Assembly: GCA_963786295.1 (NCBI GenBank)
Contig: CAWAYV010000009.1
Location: 1 to 64,000, forward strand
DNA: 64,000 bases
Reading direction: 5' to 3'
DNA from: JACCZX01 sp963786295
GTDB taxonomy: Bacteria; Pseudomonadota; Gammaproteobacteria; Burkholderiales; Burkholderiaceae_F
This document shows positions 36,374-45,007 of the stretch, in pieces. Numbering within the stretch: the first letter of the stretch is position 1; each line of letters starts with the position of its first letter. The notes under the pieces were generated by a model. The model made no database searches. It had not been told where the DNA came from and saw nothing but the letters and a program-made list of their open reading frames with translations. The position numbers and the translations under genes were made by a program.

Positions 36374-38288
36374 ATGCTGCGCTTGATTGATCTCGCCGTC
36401 GCGCGCGGCGCACGCACGCTGTACCGCAACGTCTCGCTGATCGCACCGCCGGGCGAGCGGATTGGCCTGATCGGTGCCAACGGCTCGGGCAAATCGAGCC
36501 TGTTTACCGCGATCCTCGGTGAATTGGCGGTCGACTCCGGAGCGATCGAGGCACCGCCGCTCGAACGCATCGCACATGTGGCGCAGGACATTGAGGCGAG
36601 CGAAGAGAGCGCGATAGCGTACGTGCTCGGTGGACACGCCCCGCTGATCGCAGCGCGCACTGAATTGGCGGCGGCCGAAGCGCAACATGATCCGATGCGG
36701 CTAGCGCATGCACACGCGGTACTGGCCGAATTGAATGAAGGTGCGATCACCGCGTCGGCCAAAGCGGTACTGCACGGCTTGGGTTTCGCAGAGTCCGACA
36801 GTGCGCGCTCGGTGCGAAATTTCTCCGGCGGATGGCGCAACCGACTCGCATTGGCGCGCACGCTCTTACGCCCGGCCGATCTTCTGTTGCTTGACGAGCC
36901 CACCAATCACCTTGATCTGGATTCGGTCGTCTGGCTCGAATCGTGGCTGAAGCGCCAGCCGGCGACTGTGCTGGTGATCTCACATGACCGCGAGTTTCTG
37001 GATCGGATCTGCGAAACGACATGGCACATTTCCGATCTCGCGATCCGGCGCTACGCCGGCAACTACAGCGCATTTGAGGCGGCATTTTTTGAGCAGCAGC
37101 GACAACAGGACGCGGCGGCGCGCCAGTACGAGCGCACCGCGGCTCATCTGCAGAGCTTCGTCGACCGATTTCGCGCAAAGGCTTCGAAAGCGCGGCAGGC
37201 GCAGAGCCGATTGAAGATGCTCGACCGTCTGACCGCGATAGAGCCGGTGCGCGCACGTCGCGAATGGCGTTTCGAATTTCCGCAACCATTGAAGCTGCCG
37301 GAGCGGATGCTCGACGCGGATGATGTCACTCTCGGCTATGGCGATCGCATCGTGCTCGGGGGTGTGCGCTTTAACGTGCGCTCGGGCGACCGCATTGGCA
37401 TCCTCGGGGTCAACGGTGCCGGCAAATCGACGCTGATCAAGTCGGTGGCCGGTGATCTGGCGCCGCAAGCGGGAGAGCTGCGGCGCGGCGCGGGACTCGC
37501 GATCGGCTACTTTGCGCAGCATCAACTCGATCAATTGCGCGCCGACGAAACGCCGCTGCAGCATCTGCGACGGCTCGCGCCCGAGGCGCGCGAGCAACAA
37601 CTGCGTGAGTTTCTCGGCCAGTACCGGTTCTCCGGAGAATTCGCGACTTCGCTGATTGGCCCGATGTCGGGCGGCGAGAAAGCGCGCTGCGCACTGGCGC
37701 TGATCGCGTGGAAGCGCCCCAACCTGCTGCTGCTCGACGAGCCAACCAACCATCTGGACATCGAAACGCGCGAGGCGTTAACGGTAGCGTTGTCATCGTA
37801 TGAAGGCGCGCTGATCCTCGTTTCGCACGACCGTCATTTGCTGCGCGCAACGACAGATCAGTTATGGCTGGTACACGACGGCGAAGTCGCGCCTTTCGAT
37901 GGCGATCTCGACGACTACTCGTCGTTGATCCTCGCAAGCCGGCGCGAAGGGTCACGCAAGGAGGACACCGACGGTACCGATCGCCGCAGCGAACGCAAGC
38001 AGGAAGCGGTCGCGCGGCAGCGCGTCGCGTCGGCGCGCAAGCCGCTGCAGAACAAGCTCAACGCCATCGAGACTGAGTTGGCGCAGATTTCAAACGAATT
38101 GCGCGAGCTCGACGTGCGGCTCGCCGATCCCGACTTCTATCACTCCGGTGCGGCGGACGAAGTCGCCGCTACGTTGAAACGCCGCGGTGAGCTCGCGCGC
38201 AAGGTCGATTCGCTCGAATCGCGCTGGCTTGAAATTCAGACGCAGCTCGAAGCGATCGTCGATACGACCAGCAAAGGCCGCCGCATGA
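36374..38288 (+). CDS. ABC-F family ATPase (Uup/YheS type)
   Basis: This soluble ATP-binding protein with two ABC domains and no membrane part belongs to the ABC-F group acting on ribosomes or nucleic acids. Domain 1 has GANGSGKSS, NFSGGWRNRLALAR and LLLLDEPTNHLDL. A linker (AAFFEQQRQQDAAARQYERT) follows, then domain 2 with GVNGAGKSTL, MSGGEKARCALA and LLLLDEPTNHLDI. The C-terminal coiled coil ends near residue 630. In the assembly the frame runs on into caiB; a one-base slip near 38265 would give ...PAKAAA followed by TGA at 38286, overlapping the next ATG. I therefore treat them as two genes. Confidence 0.9.
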
Positions 38289-39473
38289 GCCGTCCATTGG
38301 ATGGCTTGACGATTATCGACATGACGCGGTTATTACCGGGGCCGGCGGCAACGATGCACCTCGTCGACTTCGGCGCCGATGTCATCAAGGTCGAAGACAC
38401 CGGCGCCGGCGATTACATGCGCAACTTTCCGCCGACCGTTGCACTCAACGGCGGCAAGACGGTCAACGCGGCGTTCGAAGCGGTGAATCGGGGCAAGCGC
38501 TCGATCGCGATCGATTTGAAGTCTGAGGAAGGGCGTGAAGTCTTGTTGCGATTGGTCGATCGAGCCGATGCGTTGATCGAGGGTTTTCGTCCCGGCGTCC
38601 TGGCGCGGCTTTCGCTCGGCTGGGAGACGCTGCACGCACGCAATCCGCGCTTGGTGTTGTGCTCGCTATCGGGCTACGGTCAGAGCGGCCCGCTGTCGCA
38701 GCGCGCCGGCCATGATCTGAATTACATCGCGATGACCGGTGTGCTGGATCAGATCCGCGCCGGTGGCAAGCTCGCGATTCCTAATCTTCAGATCGGCGAT
38801 CTGTTGGGCGGAACGTTATCGGCATTGGCGACGATGTTGATCGCGATGCTTGGCGCACTGCGCAGCGGCCAAGGCGTACACGTCGACGTCGCGATGACCG
38901 ATGGACTGCTCGCACATCACTTGTTTCCGCACGCCAGCGTCGACAGCGGCGTCGACCCGGTAGCCGAAAGCACATTGCTGACCGGAGGCGTCGCTTGCTA
39001 TCAGATTTATCAGACGTCGGATCGAGCATCATCTGGCAGTCGGCGCGCTCGAGCTGAAGTTCTGGCAGGCGTTCGCCGAAGCGGCGGGCTTAAGCGAACT
39101 CAAATCGCGGCACTGGGAACTCGGCGAAGCGCCTGGCTCGCCGGCGGCGGTTGCCACGATGGAATTAGTCGCGCAGCGGATCGCTGAGTATCCGCTCAAA
39201 CATTGGTTAAAGGTCTTCGAACCGGTCGATGCATGCGTTACCCCGGTGTTGACTCCAGCGGAAGCGCTCTCGCACCCGCATCATCTGGCGCGCCACCTCG
39301 TGCACCGGGAACGCGGCGTCTCCGAGATCGGCCCGCTGGCTCAGATGGGACCACCTGACTGGGCTTCACGCGCGGCTCCTGATCACGGAGAACACACTTC
39401 CGCGCTGCTCGCAGAGATCGGTTATTCAGCCGCGGACGCGCAACGCATGGCCGCCGCCGGCGTTGTCAAATGA
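38285..39473 (+). CDS. CaiB/BaiF family CoA-transferase, frameshifted
   Basis: Family III CoA-transferases move CoA between acids (carnitine, bile acid and 2-methylacyl racemase relatives). The protein starts MSRPLDGLTIIDMTRLLPGP and has FGADVIKVEDTGAGDY, NRGKRSIAIDLKSEEG, FRPGVLARLSLGW and NLQIGDLLGG with the conserved Asp172. The frame changes near 39022 (after YQIYQTSD) and continues as HHLAVGALELKFWQAF...PLKHWLKVFEPVDACVTPV to 39473. It overlaps the APH-like gene (ATGA). The substrate cannot be read from the sequence; the neighbours suggest branched or unusual acyl-CoA breakdown. Confidence 0.88.
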
Positions 39474-40510
39474 ACCAGCTCGGCGAAGTCACCGCGCGGC
39501 ACGACTTCGATCGCGCGAAGCTTGCGGCGCATCTGCAAGCGCATCTGCCGGACTTTCGCGGGCCTCTCGAAGTCAAGCAGTTCCAGGGCGGCCAATCGAA
39601 CCCGACGTATCTGCTGACAACACCCACCGCGAACTACGTGATGCGCAGCAAGCCGGGGCCTGTGGCAAAACTGCTGCCTTCCGCGCACGCAATCGAGCGT
39701 GAGTTTCGCGTAATGACGGCGCTCGCCACGCATCGAATACCGGTCCCACGCACACTGCTCCTGGTTGAAGACGAATCGGTGATCGGCCGCGCTTTTTTTG
39801 TGATGGAACACGTCGACGGCCGCATTTTCTGGGAACAATCGCTTCCCGATCTTTCGCCGTCTGAACGCGCAGCGATTTACGACGAGATGAACCGTGTGAT
39901 CGCGAAGCTGCACGCGGTTGATGTTGCACGTGCCGGACTGGCCGACTTTGGTAAGACGGGTAATTACTTCGAGCGCCAGATTGGTCGCTGGAGCAAACAG
40001 TATCGAGCCTCCGAAACCGAATCGGTCGAGGCAATGAACCGCCTGATCGAGTGGCTGCCGCTGCACATTCCGCCGGGCGATGAAAGCACCGTCGTGCACG
40101 GCGACTATCGAATGGACAACCTCATTTTTCATCCGACCGAGCCGCGCGTCATTGCGGTGCTCGATTGGGAGTTATCGACCCTCGGCCATCCGCTGGCGGA
40201 CTTTTCGTATCACTGCATGAGCTGGCACATTCCTCCGGGCGCGTTTCGCGGCATCGCCGGCCTCGATCATCGAGCGCTCGGAATTCCGACGGAGGAAGAG
40301 TATCTGCAGCGTTACACCGAGCGCACCGGTCGCGCTATTGATCACTGGAATTTTTATCTCGCCTACAACCTGTTTCGCATTGCGGCGATTCTGCAAGGCG
40401 TTTACAAGCGCTCGACTGAAGGCATTGCGTCGTCCGATAACGCAGCCCAATCGGGCGCGCGAGCGAAGGCGTTGGCGGAGATCGGTTGGGGATACGCGCA
40501 GCAGGCGTGA
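39470..40510 (+). CDS. APH-like phosphotransferase (ACAD10/11-kinase type)
   Basis: The 346-residue aminoglycoside-phosphotransferase-fold protein has FQGGQSNPTYLL (nucleotide loop), the Brenner motif VVHGDYRMDNLIFHP and VLDWELSTLGHPLADFSYH (metal Asp). Relatives fused or adjacent to acyl-CoA dehydrogenases phosphorylate 4-hydroxy acids or their CoA esters before dehydrogenase-like elimination. Its place between the CoA-transferase and an acyl-CoA dehydrogenase fits that role, which is inference. It is intact. Confidence 0.88.
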   Translation: MNQLGEVTARHDFDRAKLAAHLQAHLPDFRGPLEVKQFQGGQSNPTYLLTTPTANYVMRSKPGPVAKLLPSAHAIEREFRVMTALATHRIPVPRTLLLVEDESVIGRAFFVMEHVDGRIFWEQSLPDLSPSERAAIYDEMNRVIAKLHAVDVARAGLADFGKTGNYFERQIGRWSKQYRASETESVEAMNRLIEWLPLHIPPGDESTVVHGDYRMDNLIFHPTEPRVIAVLDWELSTLGHPLADFSYHCMSWHIPPGAFRGIAGLDHRALGIPTEEEYLQRYTERTGRAIDHWNFYLAYNLFRIAAILQGVYKRSTEGIASSDNAAQSGARAKALAEIGWGYAQQA

Positions 40511-40554
40511 TTCGACGCGCATTGCACGGAAATACTTCTAGTCAGTTACGCCAT

Positions 40555-41118
40555 CTATTTCTTTTGCGCGGCCTGCTCTTGCATCTTGCGCAAAGACTTC
40601 ATCCACTCGGTCCAGTCTTGCGGCCCGCTTTCGAACCGTTTCTTCAGATTCGCCAGCACGTCGTCCCATGCGCGATCGAAGTAGGCGAACGTCTTGTCCC
40701 ACTCGCCGCCCTCGCCCCAGCCGGTGTGATGCAGGCTAACGCGCGTTTCCTTTTCGCTGACCGGAGCAAAGCGCAACACGACAAACGTTCGCTGCTGCCG
40801 CGCTGCTGGAAGATGCGGCGGCGCGTTCCAGTCGAACGACAGCATCTGCTTCGGCTGCAGCGCCATGAATCGCATGTCATCGGCGCCTTTCAACCCGGCT
40901 TCAGCCAGCGGGTTGATGTAGATCTGAAACGCGCCGCCAACTTTCGGCTCGATTTTCGCGTCCGGCGCGAAGAAGCTGATGATCCCTTCGCGCGTCGTCC
41001 ATGCGTCCCATGTCTGGTCGAGTGTCGCGGGTACGACAATCGACTTGTCGATGCTGCGCTCAACGGCACCTGCAACCCCAATCGACGCAAACAGAAGCAA
41101 AGCGGTAAACAGTTTCAT
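40555..41118 (-). CDS. Secreted SRPBCC (START/AHSA1-like) protein
   Basis: The 187-residue product has an N-terminal signal peptide (MKLFTALLLFASIGVAGA), then an AHSA1/SRPBCC ligand-binding fold: DKSIVVPATLDQTWDAWTTR, IEPKVGGAFQIYIN, LSFDWNAPPH, TRVSLHHTGWGEGGEWDKTF. GAGAGGCGCG just before the ATG at 41118 decides the start; upstream in-frame codons lack it. The ligand is unknown. It sits 26 bases downstream of the quinone oxidoreductase gene. Confidence 0.82.
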   Translation of the reverse strand: MKLFTALLLFASIGVAGAVERSIDKSIVVPATLDQTWDAWTTREGIISFFAPDAKIEPKVGGAFQIYINPLAEAGLKGADDMRFMALQPKQMLSFDWNAPPHLPAARQQRTFVVLRFAPVSEKETRVSLHHTGWGEGGEWDKTFAYFDRAWDDVLANLKKRFESGPQDWTEWMKSLRKMQEQAAQKK

Positions 41119-41143
41119 CGCGCCTCTCATGCGAGTTTGGTGA

Positions 41144-42118
41144 TCAAGGGCGAATGACAAGCTTGCCGATGACATTGCGGGCGAGCAGCGCCTGCAGCGC
41201 ACGCGGCGTTTCGGCCAGCGAATAGACATGCGAAACATGCGGCTTCAACTTGCCCTCTGCAAGCCATGCAAACAGCTCTCTTAACATCGCGAAATTCGCG
41301 TTCGGTTCTCGCTTCGCAAATTCGCCCCAGAATAAGCCGACCGCCGACGCGCCCTTCAACAGCAACAGATTGGCCGGGATCTGCGGAATCTCACCTTGCG
41401 CAAAACCGACAATCAGCAACCGCCCGCGCCACGCGAGCGAACGCACTGCCGCTTCGGTGCCGGGACCACCGACCGGATCGTAAATGACATCGGCGCCGTT
41501 ACCGCCGGTTAGATTCTTGACCGCGTCGCGCAGGTCCATCGCCGCGTAATTGATCAATTCGTCGGCACCGTGCTCCTTCGCCGCCGCAAGTTTGTCCGAA
41601 CTCGATGCGGCTGCAATCACTCGCGCGCCCGCGACTTTCCCCAGTTCGACTGCTGCTAGCCCAACGCCGCCGCCGGCGCCCAGTACCAGCAGCGTCTCGC
41701 CCGCTTTCAATTGCCCACGGTCGAAGAGCGCATGGTGCGAGGTTGCATACGTCAGCGTGAATGCGGCTGCGACCTCGTCACTGACGCCGTCCGGTATCGC
41801 CACCACCAAAGCAGCCGGCGCGCAGACGTATTCCGCAAACCCGCCGACGCCGACGAAGGCGATGACCCGGTCCGCGAGCTTTAGATGCCGTACGCCTTCG
41901 CCGACGGCGTCGACCGTCCCAGCCACTTCGGTACCGGGCACGAATGGCAGTTTCGGTTGCAGCTGATACTTCTTCTGCACGATCAGTGCATCGGGAAAGT
42001 TGACGCCCGCTGCAGCGATCCGAATGCGCACCTGCCCGGGGCCGGGCTCGGGCAGTGGCAGATCGGCCAGTATCAGCTTGTCGGGCGCGCCCCACTCGAC
42101 GCATTGAATGGCTTTCAT
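41144..42118 (-). CDS. NADPH:quinone oxidoreductase (zinc-free MDR, zeta-crystallin type)
   Basis: The ~324-residue medium-chain reductase reduces quinones or conjugated carbonyls with NADPH. It has a GroES-like part (GPGQVRIRIAAAGVNFPDAL, PGTEVAGTVDAVGEGV) and a Rossmann part (VLGAGGGVGLAAVELGKVAG), ending RALQALLARNVIGKLVIRP. The catalytic-zinc Cys/His pair is missing, as in quinone reductases. The ATG at 42118 is preferred over a GTG three codons upstream. It is divergent from the acyl-CoA dehydrogenase gene. Confidence 0.9.
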   Translation of the reverse strand: MKAIQCVEWGAPDKLILADLPLPEPGPGQVRIRIAAAGVNFPDALIVQKKYQLQPKLPFVPGTEVAGTVDAVGEGVRHLKLADRVIAFVGVGGFAEYVCAPAALVVAIPDGVSDEVAAAFTLTYATSHHALFDRGQLKAGETLLVLGAGGGVGLAAVELGKVAGARVIAAASSSDKLAAAKEHGADELINYAAMDLRDAVKNLTGGNGADVIYDPVGGPGTEAAVRSLAWRGRLLIVGFAQGEIPQIPANLLLLKGASAVGLFWGEFAKREPNANFAMLRELFAWLAEGKLKPHVSHVYSLAETPRALQALLARNVIGKLVIRP

Positions 42119-42191
42119 CGGCCGCACTTTAAACTGCCGTGCTTCAAATCGCGAGCCGGCGCGTCGATTGCGCTGAGCTATTCTGCGCAGT

Positions 42192-43416
42192 ATGCAATTC
42201 GACTATTCGCCGAAAGTCCAGCAGCTGCGCGAGCGCGTCGATTCGTTTATGCAGCAGCACGTTTATCCGAACGAACAACGGTTTTATCGGGAGATCGAAG
42301 AAAATACGCAGCGCGGCGCGCGCTGGACTCCGACCAAACTCATCGAAGAGTTGAAGCCGAAGGCACGAGCCGCCGGGTTGTGGAATCTGTTCCTTCCCGA
42401 GTCTTCGCATGGCGCAGGGCTGACGAACCTCGAATACGCACCACTCGCAGAATCGATGGGTCGCGTTCCATGGGCGCCGGAAGTGTTCAATTGCTCCGCG
42501 CCCGATACCGGCAACATGGAAACGATCGAGCGCTACGGCAGCGACGCCCACAAGCAGCAATGGTTAAAGCCGCTGCTGGCTGGCGAAATTCGCTCGGCAT
42601 TCGTGATGACCGAGCCCGCGGTCGCGTCGAGCGATGCGACGAATATTCAGACGTCGATCGTGCGCGACGGCGGCGAGTACGTGATCAACGGCCGCAAGTG
42701 GTGGATCTCGGGCGCCGGAGATCCGCGCTGTCGCATCTATATTGTGATGGGCAAGACAGATCCCGAGGCACCGAAGCATTCACAGCAGTCGATGATCCTG
42801 GTGCCGGCCGACACGCCGGGTATCAACGTGATGCGGCCGTTAAGCGTCTTCGGTTATGACGACGCGCCGCACGGCCACATGGAAATCGACTTTAAAGAAC
42901 GTGCGCGTGCCGGCCGCTAACCTGATGCTCGGCGAAGGACGTGGCTTCGAAATCGCGCAGGGCCGGCTGGGGCCGGGACGCATTCATCACTGTATGCGTT
43001 CGATCGGACTCGCCGAACGCGCGCTCGAGCTGATGTGCCGGCGGCTTTCAAGCCGCGTCGCGTTCGGCTCGGCGGTTGCGCGCCAGAGCGTGTGGCAGGA
43101 GCGAATTGCCGATGCACGTTGCAGAATCGACCAAGCGCGCTTGCTGACGCTGAAGGCGGCGTGGATGATGGACACGGTCGGCAACAAGGCAGCGAAAGCC
43201 GAAATCGCGATGATCAAGGTCGTCGCACCGAACGTGGCATGCGATGTGCTCGACTGGGCCATCCAGGCGCATGGCGGTGGCGGCGTATGTGACGACTTTC
43301 CGTTGGCGTACGCGTACGCACACGCGCGCACGCTGCGGCTGGCCGATGGACCCGACGAAGTCCATCGCAACGCAATTGCAAAAGTTGAGCTTGGAAAAGC
43401 AGGAGGTGCAAAGTGA
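42192..43416 (+). CDS. Acyl-CoA dehydrogenase, one frameshift
   Basis: This FAD enzyme oxidises acyl-CoA to enoyl-CoA. It has the N-terminal helical domain (QLRERVDSFMQQHVYPNEQ), the middle beta domain (SAFVMTEPAVASSDATNIQ; GRKWWISGAGDPRCRIYIV) and the C-terminal helical domain (LGPGRIHHCMRSIGLAERAL; AIQAHGGGGVCDDFPLA; RTLRLADGPDEVHRNAIAK). The frame changes near 42898 (expected DFKNVRVPAANLMLGEG). Similar long-N-terminus enzymes act on branched acyl-CoA; with the CoA-transferase and kinase it suggests one pathway. Confidence 0.92.
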
Positions 43417-44099
43417 TCGATCTTTATACCTGGCCGACACCGAACGGCCACAAAGTCCACATCATGCTCGAGGAGTGCGCGCTGCCGTACAAGGTGCACC
43501 CGATCGATATCGGTGCAGGCGATCAGTTCAAGCCTGAGTTTCTGAAAATCAGCCCGAACAACAAGATGCCCGCCATCGTCGATTCCGACGGACCCGACGG
43601 CAAGCCCATTTCCATCTTCGAATCGGGCGCGATCCTGCTGTATTTGGCCGGCAAGACCGGCAAGTTTTTGCCTAACGATGTGCGAGGCAAGTACATCGCA
43701 TTGCAATGGCTGATGTTTCAGATGGGTGGCGTCGGCCCGATGTTTGGTCAGGCACACCACTTCCGCAACTACGCGCCTGAAAAAATCGACTACGCGATCA
43801 ACCGTTACACCAACGAAGCGAAGCGGCTATACGGTGTGATGAACAAGCGTCTGGGCGAAGCGAAATATTTCGCTTATGACTACTCGATTGCTGACATGGC
43901 GATCTTCCCGTGGACACGGTCACACGCCAATCAGGGAGTCGATCTGGCGGAATTTCCGAACGTGAAGCGCTGGTTCGACGCGATCGACGCGCGGCCCGCG
44001 GTCAAGCGCGCCGTCCAAGTCCTGGCCGATCGGCGCAAGCCAATCGACGACAAGCAAAAGGAAGTGCTGTTCGGCGCCACGCAGTACGAGCGACGCTAG
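43413..44099 (+). CDS. Glutathione S-transferase family protein (YfcG/Ure2-like)
   Basis: The 228-residue protein has a thioredoxin-fold N-terminus (YTWPTPNGHKVHIMLEE; NNKMPAIVDSDGP; IFESGAILLYLAGKTGKF) and an all-helical C-terminus (YSIADMAIFPWTRSHANQG; NVKRWFDAIDARPAVKRAV). Thr/Asn near residue 9-11 in place of a catalytic Tyr/Ser is typical of YfcG-type disulfide-bond oxidoreductases. It overlaps the acyl-CoA dehydrogenase by four bases. Confidence 0.93.
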   Translation: MIDLYTWPTPNGHKVHIMLEECALPYKVHPIDIGAGDQFKPEFLKISPNNKMPAIVDSDGPDGKPISIFESGAILLYLAGKTGKFLPNDVRGKYIALQWLMFQMGGVGPMFGQAHHFRNYAPEKIDYAINRYTNEAKRLYGVMNKRLGEAKYFAYDYSIADMAIFPWTRSHANQGVDLAEFPNVKRWFDAIDARPAVKRAVQVLADRRKPIDDKQKEVLFGATQYERR

Positions 44100-44316
44100 C
44101 TCAGCCAGGGGTCAGATGCTCGGACGTGGCTTTGATACCCCAACCAAGCTTGTCATCTACGCATCAACGCTCGAGTGAGCTAGTGCAGGTTCTCAGCTCA
44201 ACCGGCTTACAACGCAAGATAGGCGAGCAGCGACCAGCTTCAAGCGTCGCAACTTCGCAATATCACAGGTGCGAGTAGACTCCCGCGGCACGCGCACCGA
44301 TAGCCTCGCTGCGCAT
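44100..44316. other. Intergenic region, no feature seen
   Basis: This 217-base stretch lies between the gst stop and the convergent unknown ORF. I see no gene, clear terminator or long repeat in it. It marks the border between housekeeping and the accessory minus-strand region. Confidence 0.5.
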
Positions 44317-44757
44317 TCAGTGCTCAGCTGAGACTTCTGACCGCATTTGCAGTCGTAGAGCGAGCATGCCGATAGCCTGAGCGCAATGAAGGGGCCGTCG
44401 GCAAACCTCGATCAAATAGCCGACAGGTGCGCGATTTCGTGTATAAACATCAGACACTTCACTTTGTAGAGTTTGCTCCAGCAGTCCAGGACGTAGTTCG
44501 ACCCAACTCAACTGAGACTCAGCACGCAGGACAGCACTTGTCTGCACGTTGAAGACACTCCAATAATGTCGCCATACGCCGCCATAATCTTCATCCATCT
44601 GAATCTCGGCTCGAACGTAGTCACACATCCGAAGGTTTTCAGCAAACGGCGCCACACTCAGATAGCGCCGACCAACCAATGGCAAACGTGTACAAGATGC
44701 TGGCGTGAGCAGCTCGCCGTTTGAGTCGCGATTGACAACTTGTTGAATGAGTATCAT
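44317..44757 (-). CDS. Hypothetical protein downstream of the Rhs gene
   Basis: A 146-residue frame (start MILIQQVVNRDSNGELL) has normal amino-acid composition with several Trp/Tyr/Cys residues (GGVWRHYWSVFNVQTSAVL; VELRPGLLEQTLQ). I do not recognise a family. There is no signal peptide or membrane segment. It begins three bases after the stop of the next small ORF upstream, so the pair may be one frameshifted gene. Position downstream of an Rhs protein is where immunity or orphan toxin modules often lie, but nothing in the sequence proves that. Confidence 0.5.
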   Translation of the reverse strand: MILIQQVVNRDSNGELLTPASCTRLPLVGRRYLSVAPFAENLRMCDYVRAEIQMDEDYGGVWRHYWSVFNVQTSAVLRAESQLSWVELRPGLLEQTLQSEVSDVYTRNRAPVGYLIEVCRRPLHCAQAIGMLALRLQMRSEVSAEH

Positions 44758-44760
44758 GAG

Positions 44761-44980
44761 CTACGACCTTGTGTTGCAGTTTCGTATAGCGTGTCCAGGT
44801 GTTGACTTCAGGGCATACGACTTCGCAGCGTCACATACCATCGCCGAACAGATCTCAAACAGCCATGTGCGATCCATCGCCACCATCTGCAGCAGAACTC
44901 TGAACGGTATCGCCACGCGCATCCGGGTACCCTCCTCCAGCAAGGCTTCCACCGCATAGAGTTCCAGCTCATGTTTTCAT
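44761..44980 (-). CDS. Small hypothetical ORF just after the Rhs stop
   Basis: From GAGCTGGAACTC on, the frame reads ELELYAVEALLEEGTRMRVA...KSYALKSTPG, about 70 residues. The ATG at 44980 (MKT) is one base out of frame with it, so either a one-base insertion is present or the start is the GTG at 44952. It begins 28 bases after the Rhs stop and ends three bases before the next ORF. No family recognised. Shadow frames here are Trp/Arg-rich and rejected. Confidence 0.4.
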
Positions 44981-45007
44981 GCCAGCAGCCGCTGCCTGCT
45001 ACAGCGT

